A stretch of 64,000 nucleotides of DNA from Petrosia ficiformis (GCA_947044365.1 OX345652.1:62001-126000), one strand, 5' to 3'; positions 28,512 through 44,757 are shown, counted from the stretch's first letter. Made by a program: numbers and translations. The notes: generated by a model from the sequence alone, not told the origin.

Positions 28512-31500
28512 TCATCTTCTCTTTCTAACACGTCTTCTCTATTTTAAAAGATCAGATAATAACAATTTATTTATTATTATACTCACATTCTTAATACTAT
28601 CACCACTGAAGGTATCGGATTGAGGATGACCATTGGTACTGGAATCAGTCTCAACCTATATTAACATACTAGGGTCTTCAATGTGACATTAAAATTACTA
28701 TCATGAATCAAATGAGTTTAGTGTATAGTAAGGTGTAAATGAGTAGTCACAATATTACATAAATTACTAATTAATACCTTGGGTTTCTTTGTTGATGTGG
28801 ATTCCTCCTGTAATAAAATAATAATTATATAATAATTATAATAACAATTAATTCACTTCTAATCCCCCAGAGTCTGCCTCCAGTATAATCTGTTGAATAC
28901 CTCTACTAGATTATAATATCATTATCATAATATATTATACATATAATTACAGTATACCGTTTTCTTGGACTGCTCCTAACAGGCACAGGCATTTTCTGTT
29001 TAGCATCATCCTATCATTATACAATAATTTATGAATAATTCATGAATTATATACACCTCTTCATTATTTCTTTCTTCTTGTAATACTTTCCTTTTAGCAT
29101 TTCTAATCAAAATTAATAATAATTAACATACCACATAAATGATATCATACTTCTTTGATGGTTTTTGTACAACAGCTGGAGTTGAGGTTGTCATAGGTGA
29201 CTAACGATTAAAATGATAATCACATTATCAGCATGAGATAATCACATGACACCTTACTTGTTTAATTCTGAAAGGAAGTTTAGTTTGTTTCTTCTTCGGA
29301 CTTCCTTTAGTCTTTCTACTGGTAATAATTATTAATAATAATAATAATTTATTATTTATAATATTACCTAGTAACAGGTGAGGTGACATTAGCTGTAGTT
29401 CGCTACAAATATAACTTATGATATAATTATAATAATGATTACTATATATACCTTTCTCTTCACTGGAGAAGGTGTCAACTAATATATATATAATAATACA
29501 TGTATGTATATAATTATTATTAGTATAATTACCTCGATGTCTGAAGTAATTTCATTGAAACTAATACTATCATTCATAGAATCACTTTTAATCTTCTTAG
29601 ATGGACGGCCTCTACACATACATACAATAATTAATGTAATGATTATAATAGCGATTATAATAGTGATTAATCTAATTATAATCACTATTATAAGTCACTA
29701 TTATAATAGTTATTACAGTACTATCACACAAAACACACATAATAATTTTATATAATATACTATATAATTATAGTGATTATAGTAATACCTCTTTTTTGGT
29801 GTACCACTAGATGGACTTTTAAATACTGCCTCGTTCTTACTTCCCTATTGAATGTTATAACATGTAATACCACATGACAAACATGTGACAAATGTACCTT
29901 TTCCGGGAATATTACATAATCTGGAGGCAAGTATTTTACATCATTAGGTGTAGCTTCCTAAACCAGTTTATGAAACAGGTTTTTTATGAAATCACAAAGT
30001 AATCCTAACCTTTCCTCTGCTCTTAAATAATACCTTTGGTAGGACAACTTTACCAGGGAAATCCCCTAAAGACACACTGCTAATCTGTATAAACATGGAA
30101 TCCCCATAAAAATATATAATTAGTCCCATTACCAAGGGAAATACCCTTATGTATATGATATAATGAAGGGATTTCCTAATGAATCTCTTTAAGATACACT
30201 ACTAAAGAGGGTGGTGATGTCTCACCTTATCAGTAAGAATTCCCATAGCCAAGTCACAAACAGCATATATATTCTGAATATATGATATTATAATTATATA
30301 ATATCATTATTATATACTTACTTTATTAATTTCCATATTATTTGGTTCTTCAGCATCTACTGTCTGTTTAATAGTTTCAAACATCTTTCTTAAAAACTCA
30401 TAATTATCACATTTAAGTATCAGAGGTTCCAGAAAGAACCACAGACAACTAAAAATATATGTATTAGTACTTGTATCACACACTGTACATGTACATGTAT
30501 ATAAACTCACTCTCTAAATATATTCAATATTTTCGTATTAGTTCTAGTGAATGACTTATGATGTGATAACAGATATACAATATATGGTAGTGAATATTCT
30601 GGTAATAAGTGAACACTTGTATCTGAAAAAATAATTAATAGTAATACATGTATTAAAATGATCCATCTTTCTATTTATCCATCCATGAAGGGCTTACAAC
30701 AGCCACACACTGGACACAGTTATATCAATATCTATTACACATGTACCTACCTGATGATGTAGTGAGTTGTGACTGTTTCTTGTAATATTCTCTTCTACAT
30801 TGGATATTACTAGACAACATTGTTCTAATCTAAAAATATATTAATATATTAAATTATTAATACATCATGACAGCAATACTAACTCTTGTCTTAGCTTCCT
30901 TTTCAATTTCTACTCCAGCCAAACAAAATATAGCAATGTATTTTAAAGGTAAAGACAGATGTCTGACTCCATGATGTAGTTTAGTAAGAAATATCTCCCT
31001 GACTTCATCACATTGGTCCTAGAGATAAACAAATTAGCATCGATCAGTATTGTAGTAATTACTATACTTGAGCTGTGGTAGAGAGTAACTGAAATTGGTC
31101 CATTGTTATATAATCACTACAACCATATCTACTGAGCTTCAAGAGTCCTGAAGCAGCTGTTAATCTCATATACGATTGATCTGATAGGCTAAGAATAAGA
31201 ACAATATAACACACACACACACACACACACACACATTCATTTACCTGATGTGTCCTTTTTGTTGTAAATCTCCATCACTATTGAGTATTTCCACTAACAA
31301 TGTCAGAACAGATCGACAATGTGACATTCTATCTCTCTTCTTTGGAGAATAGCCAATAACCCATGACACAAGTATTTTAATACCAGCAATCTAAAATAGA
31401 TATATAATATAGAAGGATGGTTGGATAGATAGAGATATCACTTTTAGTTTAGTGTGCTCAGACACTTCATCCCATGAACACCATAGTTCATCATTAGTAA

Positions 31501-33743
31501 TATCTGGTTCATTCTGTATTGTGTTGTATTATAAATAAAAATTAATATATTAACATATTTTGTACCTTGTCCAATACTAGAATCTCATCAACTATAAATT
31601 TATAAATTATCTTTTTATATTGAGTGTTAAATATATCAGGATACAGTCTGGCTACTTGTGATAGTGAAACAAGTATTGTGTGAAGTTGAGGATTATCTAA
31701 TTGTAGACCTGATATGAAACCCTAAAGATGAGATGAGAAAGAGATAACATATTTTGTTTCTTGTAATTACCATACAGTACATTGAACAGTCTTTCTACAG
31801 TTGAAGTTTCACTATACACCGTGTTGATACATTTCATAGAATATTTGGCAATTTTAGGAGATCCTTTCATGGCTAACTGATGTAATATTTGCTGTAGACA
31901 ACTATAACATAATAATTACATATTATATAAATTATATACTCAATAATTATCATTACCCAGCAATACTTGAGAACTTGTCAATCGGTTTACCAATATTAAT
32001 AAGAGTATGTAGACAATCTTGTACTATACCAACATATGTAATATTATGTACATGTATGTATGTATGTATGTACATGTATGTATATATGTATGTATGTATG
32101 TATGTATAATTATAATTTTCTTCTGACCTATTTGATGATCTTTGTGTCTTAATATGCTTAGTAGATCAGTTAATACATCTTCCTGTTCAAACCAAGTAGA
32201 CTCTTGACTAGATATAATCTATCGGATAGATAGATAGATATACAAAATAGATAGATAGAAGATACCTTCACTAAGGTCAGTGCTTTCTTGCACCTTTCCT
32301 GTTCTTCATCTTCTAATTCTTCACTATGACTCAGTGTTGCCACACATATTTCTTTTGTAACTCTCCCAACTAACTCCTTCACAACAACATCATCCAAAAG
32401 AACAGGACAACACATGTCTAAAAGGGATTTAACAGTTTCCATGACAACAGGACGAGAGCTGAACTTGCTTAACACATCACCCTAAGAAATAATGTTCATT
32501 ATATATTCATTGAAATGAAATATAATTTAAACAGTCATGAATAGTTAAATAAGATAATACAGACCTTTGCTTTGGTGATCTCATCATAACGATTATTAAT
32601 ATTAACACAATCACTCATATAGTGTTGAAGATTAATATCTTGTAGCATAGATACTAACTCTCTCAAATGGTCACATGATTTTGTAGGATCTGGTAAACAA
32701 GCTAACAGAAATATCCCTCAGTTACTATTAGCATATCTTATTAATCATACTGACTGTTTATCATAATAGTTTTAGTTAGTAATAATTTCTTCTTCTCTTC
32801 CTCCTACAGAAGACACACACATACAATAAATGTGTATTTATATTATACACACACTACCTTTAACTCAGTATCACAATGAATACTAATCAGATCTTGTACA
32901 TGTTGTCTCAGCCTGATATAAGATAGATACATGTACATAAATAGACAGATATAAAATATATATATATACCTTTTTCTATTTCTAAGTATTTCATTCAATG
33001 CTCTGGTAATAATGATAATACGTTACCATAGCAACCTATATAATAACTAACTTGATAGCATTATCATCCAATATAGAGAACACAGTAATAAGTCTGTCCA
33101 CCTTAGCTTTAGGTAATAGTGTAACAGGTACAACACAACTTAAGATACATCGAGATATACATAACCTTCAAAAAACACACACCCATTAATAACTATAGTG
33201 CATCATTACAAGCCACACCCACTAATTATAACTTACCTGTCTTCTGGAGTTGTTAAATAAAAACAATGAAATAGTTTATTTGGTATCCATTGAATTCTGT
33301 CATAGTCAGTTTGATCAAGAGTCTCATCATCACTATATACAAGAGAATAAATAAATATAATAATAATTATATTATCCTAATACCTTGACATTACTTTACG
33401 ATATAGTCTAGCTAAATTCGTCATTGCTTCCTTTCGTACTATCCACTAAAGTAAATAAAATGATAATAACTTCATTAAAATTATTATTAATAATTCATAC
33501 CTTTTTGTCTCTCATTCGCTCTTGTACACCCAACAGTAGCTATGTAATAGATCACATGACTGTCATATGATTAACACATGGTAACAAACCTTATTAGATA
33601 CACATGTCAAATTTTCAGAGGCAATTTCACAAATAGTCTTCACTGCTTCCAGTCTAACCTTTTCATCCATATCTTGTGATCTCTCTAGTAACTTCTCTGA
33701 TATCAATGTATATATGTATGTTATATGTATGTGTGTATGTATA

Positions 33744-33774
<31 letters not shown>

Positions 33775-36042
33775 TATGTGGTGATTGTATGACTAAATGT
33801 AGACAGTGATGGGCATTAAATAGAAATATCATGTTTTCCTGTTACTGACCTGATATCACTTCTGTGGTGAGTTCATGATATACTATAAAATATTTCGAGA
33901 ACTTCACACATTCTGAACGAACTAATGGACTAACATCTTGATATCTGAAATATAAGATTGACAATGTACACACACAGCTAGGTATAGTACTAGAGATATG
34001 CATGAACATGTATGTATGTGTGTACATGTACCTTCCCAGGAAACAGTACCATAAGGGTTTGTATTCAATAAAGAGATTAGAATCTTTGGCTGAAAACATT
34101 CTTGCTAGTAATCTTGTAACTTCCAGTCTCTCCTGAATGTCAGTGGTCTACATACAGACATTAATGTATACATTATATGTACATAATACATCACTCGTAT
34201 ATGTACATGTACATAATACATCACTTGTATATGTACATGTACATAATACATCACTTGTATATGTACATGTACATGATACATCACTTGTATATGTACATGT
34301 ACATAACTACATCACTTGTATATGTACATGTACATAATACATCACTTGTATATGTACATGTACATAATACATCACTTGTATATGTACATGTACATGATAC
34401 ATCACTTGTATATGTACATGTACATAACTACATCACTTGTATATGTACATGTACATAGTTTGCATTACATGTGCTATACAAGCATGACCATCTACAATGC
34501 ATTTACATATTTCAGCTCATACCTTAAGTTTTATTTCAAGTTGTGGTAATACTGATAGTAATATTGAAGAGTCTATATTGTATAGAGCATGTATTAATTC
34601 ATATAACTGATTTGATAATTCACTCTCTGAAGTCTCTTCAATAACAAGAACATTTGTAAAGAACTAAATAATTAAAATAATAATATAATAATAATAATAA
34701 TAATAAGACTCACTGTTTGTATATATGGTTCAAGAGACATTGAAGCTTTTTTGATTAGTTGACAAGTGAATTCATATACTATAGGATTATCACTCTATGG
34801 AAGTAAGATATATATATATATATATACATAAATACATACATGTACATATAGATATATATATAAATACATACATGTACATATAGATGTGTATACATAAATA
34901 CATACATGTACATATAGATGTGTATACATAAATACATACATGTACATATAGATACATGTACATATAGATACAGGTACATGTAGATACTAGATACATGTAC
35001 GATATATATATATATATAGATACATATACATAAATACATACATGTACATATAGATACATGTACATGTAGATACTAGATACATGTACGATATATAGATACA
35101 TGATTAACTAACTTTTTGTGGTTCTAATATATTAATTAGAATAGTATCAATTATTGCTGTAGATAAATGTTCACCCTCCTGAACTATACCAATTAATATA
35201 TCCATTAGATACATGTGAACCTTTGTAGACTGGTCATGACTGGATAAGTATACATGTACATGTACAGGGCATGCATATATACATGTGTACATACACATAT
35301 ATTATATACATACACATATATTATATAACATACATATACAACACTTACTTGACAATACTCAACACTTTACTAAATAATTCAGCTAGTGTGTCTTGAGCAT
35401 CAATATTCAAACAAATTGTGAAAACTTTCAACGTCGCAAGTTGCTAATTAATAAATATCAATTGATATAAAATTAAAACTTGATTACCAACCTCAAGGAG
35501 TGAGAAACTCCAATTAAACAATGGATTAGAGGGGCTCTCTAGTGCATACAACTGATCAATAAACAATGAGAAAACATCCTAATAAATAAAGAGTAAAATA
35601 TTGATAAGTTCTATTTAATGCCCATCACTGTCGTCATAAAATCACCACATACATACACACATACATATAGACGTATAGTTCCAGATTATACCTTCATTTG
35701 GTTTTCAGTAAATGGTGGATCAGGATAATACAGTCGTAACAAATTCACTAACACACACGCTGATAACAGCTGCACTTCTTTTCTCTTATGATGAGCTATA
35801 GCAACACTTGACAACACCACAGCTAAACTTGTTAACTGAGAAGAGTAAGTATCTTCTAGTTCATCACATTCTTCAACATACTTCAGACAAGCCTGAGTTG
35901 TGTACAGAAAGTAGAGGTAAGTATCATATCTATCATATGACTAAACATCTTTGCTCACCTTTAATCTTTTAATAAGCTCGTCTGCATTGACTTTCGGGCT
36001 TATTTCTTTAAATGGCAAACTCTTAATCGTTTTCTTCGGCAT
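28512..36042 (-). CDS. PDS5: Cohesin regulator PDS5
   Basis: A large minus-strand gene with dozens of short exons across 7.5 kb. It begins [19 protein letters not shown], then [20 protein letters not shown] and [20 protein letters not shown], the conserved PDS5 N-terminus. Further on are [56 protein letters not shown] and [16 protein letters not shown] (HEAT repeats), and [20 protein letters not shown]. The 3' exons encode a basic, low-complexity tail ([20 protein letters not shown]) ending RRRVRKRR, as in vertebrate PDS5B. PDS5 binds the SCC1/SMC3 gate of cohesin with WAPL, sororin-like factors and ESCO acetyltransferases, and controls cohesin release and maintenance. Individual exon limits were not all resolved. 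Divergent from GNPDA (304-bp spacer). Confidence 0.9.
31210..31234. repeat. (AC)n microsatellite in PDS5 intron
   Basis: About 12 CA units in an intron. Confidence 0.9.
33715..33780. repeat. (GTAT)n microsatellite in PDS5 intron
   Basis: Runs of TATGTATG. A similar run lies at 32045-32105. Confidence 0.85.
34170..34460. repeat. 30-bp minisatellite with 121-bp higher-order unit (PDS5 intron)
   Basis: Monomers of the type acatcacttgtatatgtac plus atgtacataat. The variable site runs ataatac, ataatac, atgatac, ataactac, and this four-monomer order occurs twice (about 34213-34333 and 34334-34455). So the array grew last by doubling a block of four. Long ORFs here (YMYMYIIHH types) are repeat artefacts. 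Confidence 0.9.
34805..35105. repeat. ATACATACATGTACATATAGAT tandem repeat (PDS5 intron)
   Basis: About 300 bp of 17-36-bp degenerate units. Not coding. Confidence 0.85.
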
Positions 36043-36346
36043 TTTTGGTACAGAGACACTCACACACCTTCCAACCCAACCTCTGAAAATTTTGGCGGGT
36101 AAAGTAAGTATGCCCCTGCCCCTGTATTAATTAGTTATTATAATTATGCAATAATTAAAATTAATTCATCAATAATTAAGCCAGACCAACTATATATAAT
36201 CTTAATATTATATAATTATTATATAACAACAATAAGAATAATAATAATAATATCAAAAATAATTATTTCTATAGTAGAATACTCAACTAATACTACATAA
36301 TTAATTAACCAGCCCCACCCCCAACTTTTCTCCTCCTTTGTTAACC
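36043..36346. promoter_or_regulatory. PDS5 / GNPDA divergent spacer
   Basis: 304 bp. A moderately GC-rich part sits next to PDS5 (to ~36122), then a strongly AT-rich stretch with poly-AAT repeats (about 36130-36300). No motif singled out. Confidence 0.55.
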
Positions 36347-37768
36347 ATGAGGTTGGTGATATTGAATGATTATAATAAAGCCAGTGAATGGGCTGCTAAA
36401 TATGTTAGAAACAAGATACTATCATTTAAACCTGGACCAGATAAATACTTTGTACTGGGTCTCCCAACAGGTAGACTGAATAGTAGTTTGACTGTTGTCT
36501 ATAGCATGTATGATATATTTTACACAGGTAGTACACCATTAGGAATGTATAGAAAATTAATTGAATATCATAAAACCGGTCTCCTCTCATTCAAGTATGT
36601 TATTACATTCAATATGGATGAATATGTTGGGCTACCAGAATCACATCCCGAGAGTTATCATGCATATATGTGGGAGAATTTCTTCAGACATATTGATATT
36701 GAAGCACGTAATGTTCATATACTGAATGGTAATGCTCAGGATCTTGTTAAAGAATGTGAGGAATATGAGAAGAAGATCAAAGCAGCTGGAGGTGTGGAGC
36801 TCTTTATTGGAGGTAAGCTTGCATATTGTGCAGGTATGTTTTGCAAACTACAGCCATACCTATATTTTTGGTTACTAATTGTGATTGGTCCTGGGCTAAC
36901 AATACCAATATTCATACATAATTATATTGCATACATATTCAGGTATTGGTCCTGATGGTCATATTGCTTTTAATGAACCTGGGTCGTCGTTACAATCAAG
37001 AACTCGTATTAAAACACTTGCTGTTGATACAATACAAGCTAATTCTAGGTTTTTTGGAGGTGATGTTAGTAAAGTACCAAAGGGTGCACTTACTGTTGGA
37101 GTAGGTACTGTCATGGATGCAAAAGAGGTAACAGACATACAGAGAGACAGACATTTCTTTATAACACTTGTAACTGTAAACATCATTTTCAATGCAAAAA
37201 CAAAATTGTTGAAATACCTATATGGCTACATGTAGCAATAACAAAAAAACCCTTTTACAAAGTATATACATATAGTCATCTCTATTACAAAATAACTGCA
37301 ATGTTTTCTGGCAAGGAAAATTAGGTTTGGTGAAATATAAAATGAAGTTAGTTGTGAGTGTTGTTTGCAGGATAACGAAATATGACTAGAAAATAATTCT
37401 ATACAATATTGTTATTTTGTCAAAAGCATGATCATCTATAATCAATCTATGAGTTATTTTAATAATTTTGCTTTAATGAACTGGAGGTACGCTACATGTA
37501 ATAAAGAGACATACATGTTATCATTATTTGACAGGTAATGATAATAATAACAGGAGCTCACAAATCGTTTGCACTATATAAGGCAATAGAGGATGGAATT
37601 AGTCACATGTGGACTGTCTCTGCTTTTCAAATGCATCCAAAATGTATATTTGTATGTGATGAAGATGCTACACTCGAGCTTAGAGTTAAGACTGTCAAAT
37701 ATTTCAAAGGATTAATGGATGTTCATAATCAGTTAGTACAAGACTTAGATATCTCGGAAACTGACTAA
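36347..37768 (+). CDS. GNPDA: Glucosamine-6-phosphate deaminase
   Basis: Four exons (36347-36470, 36528-36812, 36943-37127, 37535-37768) give 275 residues, the usual NagB/GNPDA size. Motifs: [29 protein letters not shown] (phosphate loop, split by intron 1), [20 protein letters not shown] (catalytic Asp/Glu), [20 protein letters not shown] (active-site Asp-His), [20 protein letters not shown] and [19 protein letters not shown]. It converts glucosamine-6-phosphate to fructose-6-phosphate plus ammonia in the cytosol, the catabolic exit of the hexosamine pathway. Intron 1 is 57 nt, a multiple of three, without an in-frame stop, so a retained form would carry 19 extra residues in the phosphate loop. 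Confidence 0.96.
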
Positions 37769-37938
37769 TAATATTAAAATTACATGTTTGTGAATTAGCA
37801 ATAATTTAATAACACATTTCTGAACTACCACAATTTAATAATTATATATAATTATATTAAATATTAATCTTGATTAGTTGCATTAAATTGTTATTTTATT
37901 ATGGGTATAAACACCATTCTCTTCTGTTTCACTTCAAG

Positions 37939-38049
37939 GAAGACAAGGTTGTGGTATTTGTTGTTGATCCAGAGTCAGTTGTAGATAACGACACGCTAAT
38001 CCTCTCGGTACACAATGATGTTCCTGGACTACCAGCACCTATTATTTAG
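37939..38049 (+). other. Exon-like open stretch between two genes
   Basis: After a CTTCAAG acceptor-like site, a frame EDKVVVFVVDPESVVDND.. stays open for 36 codons to TAG at 38047-38049. The opposite strand is also open (about 37 codons, Ser/Thr-rich, with one Cys). Either an alternative last exon of GNPDA (a TTA|GTACAA donor in exon 4 is in phase) or an extra exon of the EGF gene on the minus strand. Unresolved. Confidence 0.3.
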
Positions 38050-38087
38050 TAACTGTTTATTTACAAGCTAGTGTTAATTATTATAAC

Positions 38088-38604
38088 TCACAGACACATC
38101 CCCTCAGCATTAACTGGATCAGCAACCATTCTAGCTGGACAAGGTACACAAAAAGCGCTTCCAAAAGTATTAATACACTGACTGTCCATATCACAAGTCC
38201 CAGGAAATTCACATTCATTAATGAGAATAAGAGGTAATATTTGTAATGCATCTCAAATCTCATTACATCATTGTGTACTGGAAAGTATATATATAATTAT
38301 TATTTTCAAAATATAACAATAAACATGATTAATATAGTACAACAGCTTTTATACATGAAAAACTGCATGCATATATTAACAAACTTCACCTAATTCACAA
38401 TTAGATCCTGTTAAACCTGAATTACATACACAAGCACCGCTTTGACATGTTCCTCCAAATTGACAGTCTCCATCTACTGAACATGTGGCCAGAGTGTCAA
38501 TGCTACAGTATAGAATAATATAATAACTGCATTTTATTCTACAGTACTTTCTCCTCACATGCAGATGAGAGACACAGTACAATTATTATCAACAATTTCA
38601 GCAT
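38088..38604 (-). CDS. Small secreted protein with two EGF-like domains
   Basis: Exons 38604-38543, 38502-38390 and 38251-38088 sum to 339 nt (112 residues). A signal peptide MLKLLIIIVLCLSSA leads. Domain 1 is a six-Cys EGF (TCSVDGDCQFGGTCQSG.. to GLTGSNCE). Domain 2 starts INECEFPGTCDMDSQCINTF, which has the Asn/Glu and Asn-x-F spacing of calcium-binding EGF domains, and ends GMCL. Likely an extracellular ligand or matrix protein; partner unknown. The first intron is 40 nt and its GTAGAA donor is my inference from phase. A strong GTGAGT donor overlaps the final stop, so an extra 3' exon is possible. Confidence 0.65.
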
Positions 38605-38626
38605 TATGCTAAATATTTATTATTAG

Positions 38627-38664
38627 ACTTTAATCGGCGCGTTGCGGCGCGGCTTCGTTAAAGT
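38627..38664. repeat. GC-rich imperfect inverted repeat in divergent promoter
   Basis: ACTTTAA..TTAAAGT ends enclose a CpG-dense core with two CGGCGCG copies. It lies between the EGF gene and GFUS starts (107-bp spacer) in otherwise AT-rich DNA. It could be a small hairpin element or a CpG-type promoter core. Confidence 0.6.
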
Positions 38665-38711
38665 GGGTGGGGCTAACTACGCGAGACTAGACTAAAGAGT
38701 AAAGAGGAGTT

Positions 38712-40804
<2,093 letters not shown>

Positions 40805-41425
40805 AACTTAGTAATCTTATTTCAACTCCTAATTTAAATATAATGTGATGTGTGAATAAAAATTGATAAGTGATTGTCATAATGTCATCTTACTCATCTG
40901 TGATTTCTTATCTTGTACAAATTTTACATATAGTTATATATATATGTCATGACTTTTGACCCTGACATAACTATGATACATTCATCAAGATTTGTGAAGT
41001 ACATATATCATATACACTTGTGCATTATCAGGACTATATACCTGATATAGCTAGCACATTGTATTACAACATGTACATTATATATAATAATATATGTATG
41101 CAGATTTGAACTCAAGAGCTGTTAATAGTGTTTGAAGTAATTTTTATATAGCAAATACATGTTATGTAACAAGTTAAACTCAAAAACATTATGCATTACA
41201 ATGAGTCACACACTATATGGTTAGTAGAGAAATGATTATATTTTTATTGCAACCTCTGATGTACAAAACTCTAATTATCCACGTACTTGCCTACATCTTC
41301 AAATTTTACACACAAACATAGTACTATAGTGTACATAGTACAAACCACAAAGGGAAAGACCATGTATGAACCATGTAATCACATGCTCATCTGTTAATAT
41401 AATTATTATTAACTACTATCCAGCC
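40805..41425. other. Intergenic, no gene recognised
   Basis: About 620 bp, AT-rich, between GFUS and the small membrane protein gene. Only short TA repeats seen. Confidence 0.6.
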
Positions 41426-41707
41426 ATGTTGATCATAATTCCTGTTGGTTTAATAGCAAGACTTATTGTGCTCTGTGTTAAAGCTTGTAGAGATGCAGAT
41501 TGCTGTAACAAAAAAGAAGGAGAGGAGAGAGTACGTATACTCCCAAATAATTGAGTACCTCAACAGTATCCTGGTGTGACAGTCACCTCACAGCCTAAAT
41601 CATCAGCTCCAAAACCACCTCCTGGTACTAACAGCACTCGTTCATCTACAAGTTACGTCCCTCTTCCACCTGCTAACAATGTTCCTCCACCACCTAAACA
41701 TTTGTAG
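41426..41707 (+). CDS. Small single-TM protein, MLIIIPVGLIARL family, copy 1
   Basis: Exons 41426-41530 and 41567-41707, split by a 36-nt GTACGT..ACAG intron, give 81 residues. The N-terminal hydrophobic segment MLIIIPVGLIARLIVLCV is followed by a Cys-rich juxtamembrane part (KACRDADCCNKKEGEER), then a Ser/Thr/Pro tail with SSTS and PPPPKHL at the end. It has a clear paralogue at 45548. No known family recognised. Without splicing the frame stops eight codons after the donor. Cysteines next to the membrane could be palmitoylated; the polyproline end could bind SH3/WW domains (inference). Confidence 0.7.
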
Positions 41708-41910
41708 TTTGAAGTTCAATAATTTTATGAACAGAACAATTTGATTTATTGTGTATATACATATTTAGTTTTGTCTTTTCATTCTGTTGTTGTAAGTCAA
41801 TTAATATTGTAACTTCATTACAATATTCATTGACCATCCACTGATAGATTTCATTGTCATTACTATATTTTCACTGATTGTACTGTTTGATATTCAAAAC
41901 TAATTATACA

Positions 41911-44757
41911 TTAACAAATAATAGTAATATCACTAATTGGTTTCAGATATTGCAGTTTGAATATCTTCATTATCTCTTCACTTTTCAGTAACCACATGTT
42001 ATTAACATTTGCTTCTCCACTAGCAACTAACGAATCAATTAACTCTCTAATAACAGGAGACTGGGGGTCTATTAATGGAAGAACTATTTTCAAAGCCTCC
42101 GATATGTACTGCAATAGTTCAACTGGTTCTGTATACGAGTTGATCTTGTCCTCTTCAAACAGTATTGAACTAACATTGTCTTGCAGTCTATTTGGTTTAT
42201 CATATTGTATATCAGCAAGATAGATTAGTAATTCAACAGCAGTTACTGGCTTTTCATTATATATAATAGGAATAGCAAGTATAAGCTTGTGAAGAGTAGA
42301 CTGTTGACATAAATAGACATCTCTCTCTGTAGAAAAAATGTAAAATAGAATTTCTACACTGATAAGGGAACTCACCCTCTGGATTTGCTGATATATGATT
42401 AAGCATGTTTCTTATAGCACAACACATTGTATTCCTGACTCCTTCTTCAATATCTTGTAATAGAGTGACTACCATGAACCAAAACATAAAACCTTGGGGC
42501 TGAAGACTCTGATCATTAGCTGGTTTATCAATAGAAACTAGTACTGTCCAGTTCTGACCCAAGAAACCAGCAATAGATTCACGTACAGTATCAGGATGAG
42601 TCTCATTACACCATGTAATCATAATGGACAGTAACTGGTGTAAACTCTAATCAATACATATTTACATATTACTATTGTATAATGTTTATGAACAGACCTC
42701 CTTGTCATCGTTAATATCAAAGTGTTGCATGTATAATGTTATGAACTGCATCATAGAGATCTTCAACTCTTCTCTATTAAATATTACATATCATAATTTT
42801 ATAATAATAATATTTTATACCTCAGGAATCCACCACATAGTGTTGAAACAGTGGTATGAAACAGATCTGATACAGATTCAATACACACAGTATTGTTAAT
42901 CCACCTTTCCATAAGAATCGTCAACATCTTATAACACTATGTATATAACAAATGACATCATTAATTCACTGAAAAAATAAAATAACCTTGGTTAGTACAG
43001 TTGCAAGGAATAGTGGAAATTGTAATTTAATTGGTCATGTAGGTTATTATGGTAATTATAATCTAATAATATTAATTCAATATCCTTATGCTGTCTAATA
43101 GATATACAAAGAAGTGGAATAAGCATAAGCATTTTAATTGAGTCATTGCAGGTTTCCAAACCTTCTTTGTGCGTCTAATACGAGATATTAGGCATGATAA
43201 TTGATTATAATCGGTACATATATCTTTTACGTATTTTAATATAATTGGTACAAAGTAGCTATGGTGTTAAATGTATTTATCCTAACAACCAACTAATTGA
43301 TAAATTCTTACAACTGCACTAACCAATATATTTGTCTATTTTTGCAGTGCTACTAACACAACATTGTGACTATAACACATACATTAATGATTCCATTCTG
43401 AGCCATTTCTACACATAGTATGGCCAGTTTCTTCTCCTCTTCTTCATTCAGATCTCCTCTTATCACAACGTCCACAAGGGTTTTATATATTACATCAACT
43501 GAGTGGTGACATTTCCAACTATCAACTGTTATACTACTTATATCAAAATCTTTGAATAGAGGGATGGCAGCTTTCACGAATTCAAACTGACTTGAGGGTA
43601 ACTCAAACGTGAGAGGTACACCTTGATACCCTCCAGAGGTCAGATCTTCCCGTGTTTCTTTCATTAGATTGAGGAGTTTAGAATGTTGCAAGGGTGACAG
43701 ACATGGAGAGTTGACTTTGTTCAGTAATTGAGTCACACAGTCAAGATACTGTCCTCTAGTAATATGACAAGTGTTCTTCCTGTAGGAAAAGAAATATAAA
43801 ATACTCAGAATATCATGATCAAACATACCTTGATCCAATGTAGTCTTTCTCCACAAGTCTACACAACATTAGAGACATTAAGTCCATTTCTACTTTTAAC
43901 AAACTGCCTATTCCTTCTTGTAGTGGGGTGGCATGTCCTAATATGGATATTACCATTAGCATTAAGCCATGTAACTTGTTTTGATCATTAATAGAGAGTT
44001 CATCTATCAAAGAATGAAGAATATTAGAAAGGTTTGGAGAAGATAAAGTTGGAATAAGTGATTGAGATGCTAATACTCGACATTTCCAAATAGGAGAAGC
44101 TGCAGCTCTAAGTAAAACAAATGTATATAACATAACAAGACAATTATATTCATTATCATACTTAATAATAGGATCTTGAAAAGGAGCGAGGGAAAGAGGA
44201 GATTGTGTATCATCCAAAGGAGATGGGTAAAGACGAGATAATAAAAGAAGAACAGGAAACAGACTGAATAGAAGTAAAGATAGTCTGTTATTAAACGTAT
44301 ACGTATACACACTCACCTTTCACTGGAATCAGTCTCAACTGATTTTGTTATTGTACTCAAGAGAAAATTGTGAAGTGATGGAAAACGAGAGAAGAATTCT
44401 CGTGATGTCATCTTGTTCTCCAGTGATCTTTCATCTTGTACACGTTTTACACCAAATACTCTCACAATAAGAGCACTGAAAAGAAGAGTACAAGAATTAC
44501 GTACCTAAGGAAAGAGATAGAATACTATTATAATAAAGAGCCGTCGGGACGGGACCCTCGCCTACGTGGCAAGGTAATACAAACTATAATTTCGAAATAT
44601 AATATGCCAAAAGATTATAATTATCATTGCTCGTTTGTATGGTCATATAATAATGAGAATGTTTACTTCAGATTGTTTAGTTTGTGTATGAAACATATTA
44701 AGTTATAAAACCGTACTGGCATGTTAGTTTTTATAATAATATTATAATAGATATAGA

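Noticed and set aside
34137..34549. Overlapping ORFs rich in Tyr, Met, Val and His on the + strand
   Set aside because: They are translations of a TACATG-rich minisatellite in a PDS5 intron.
34779..35101. Minus-strand ORFs of MY/CIY repeats
   Set aside because: Simple-repeat artefacts inside a PDS5 intron.
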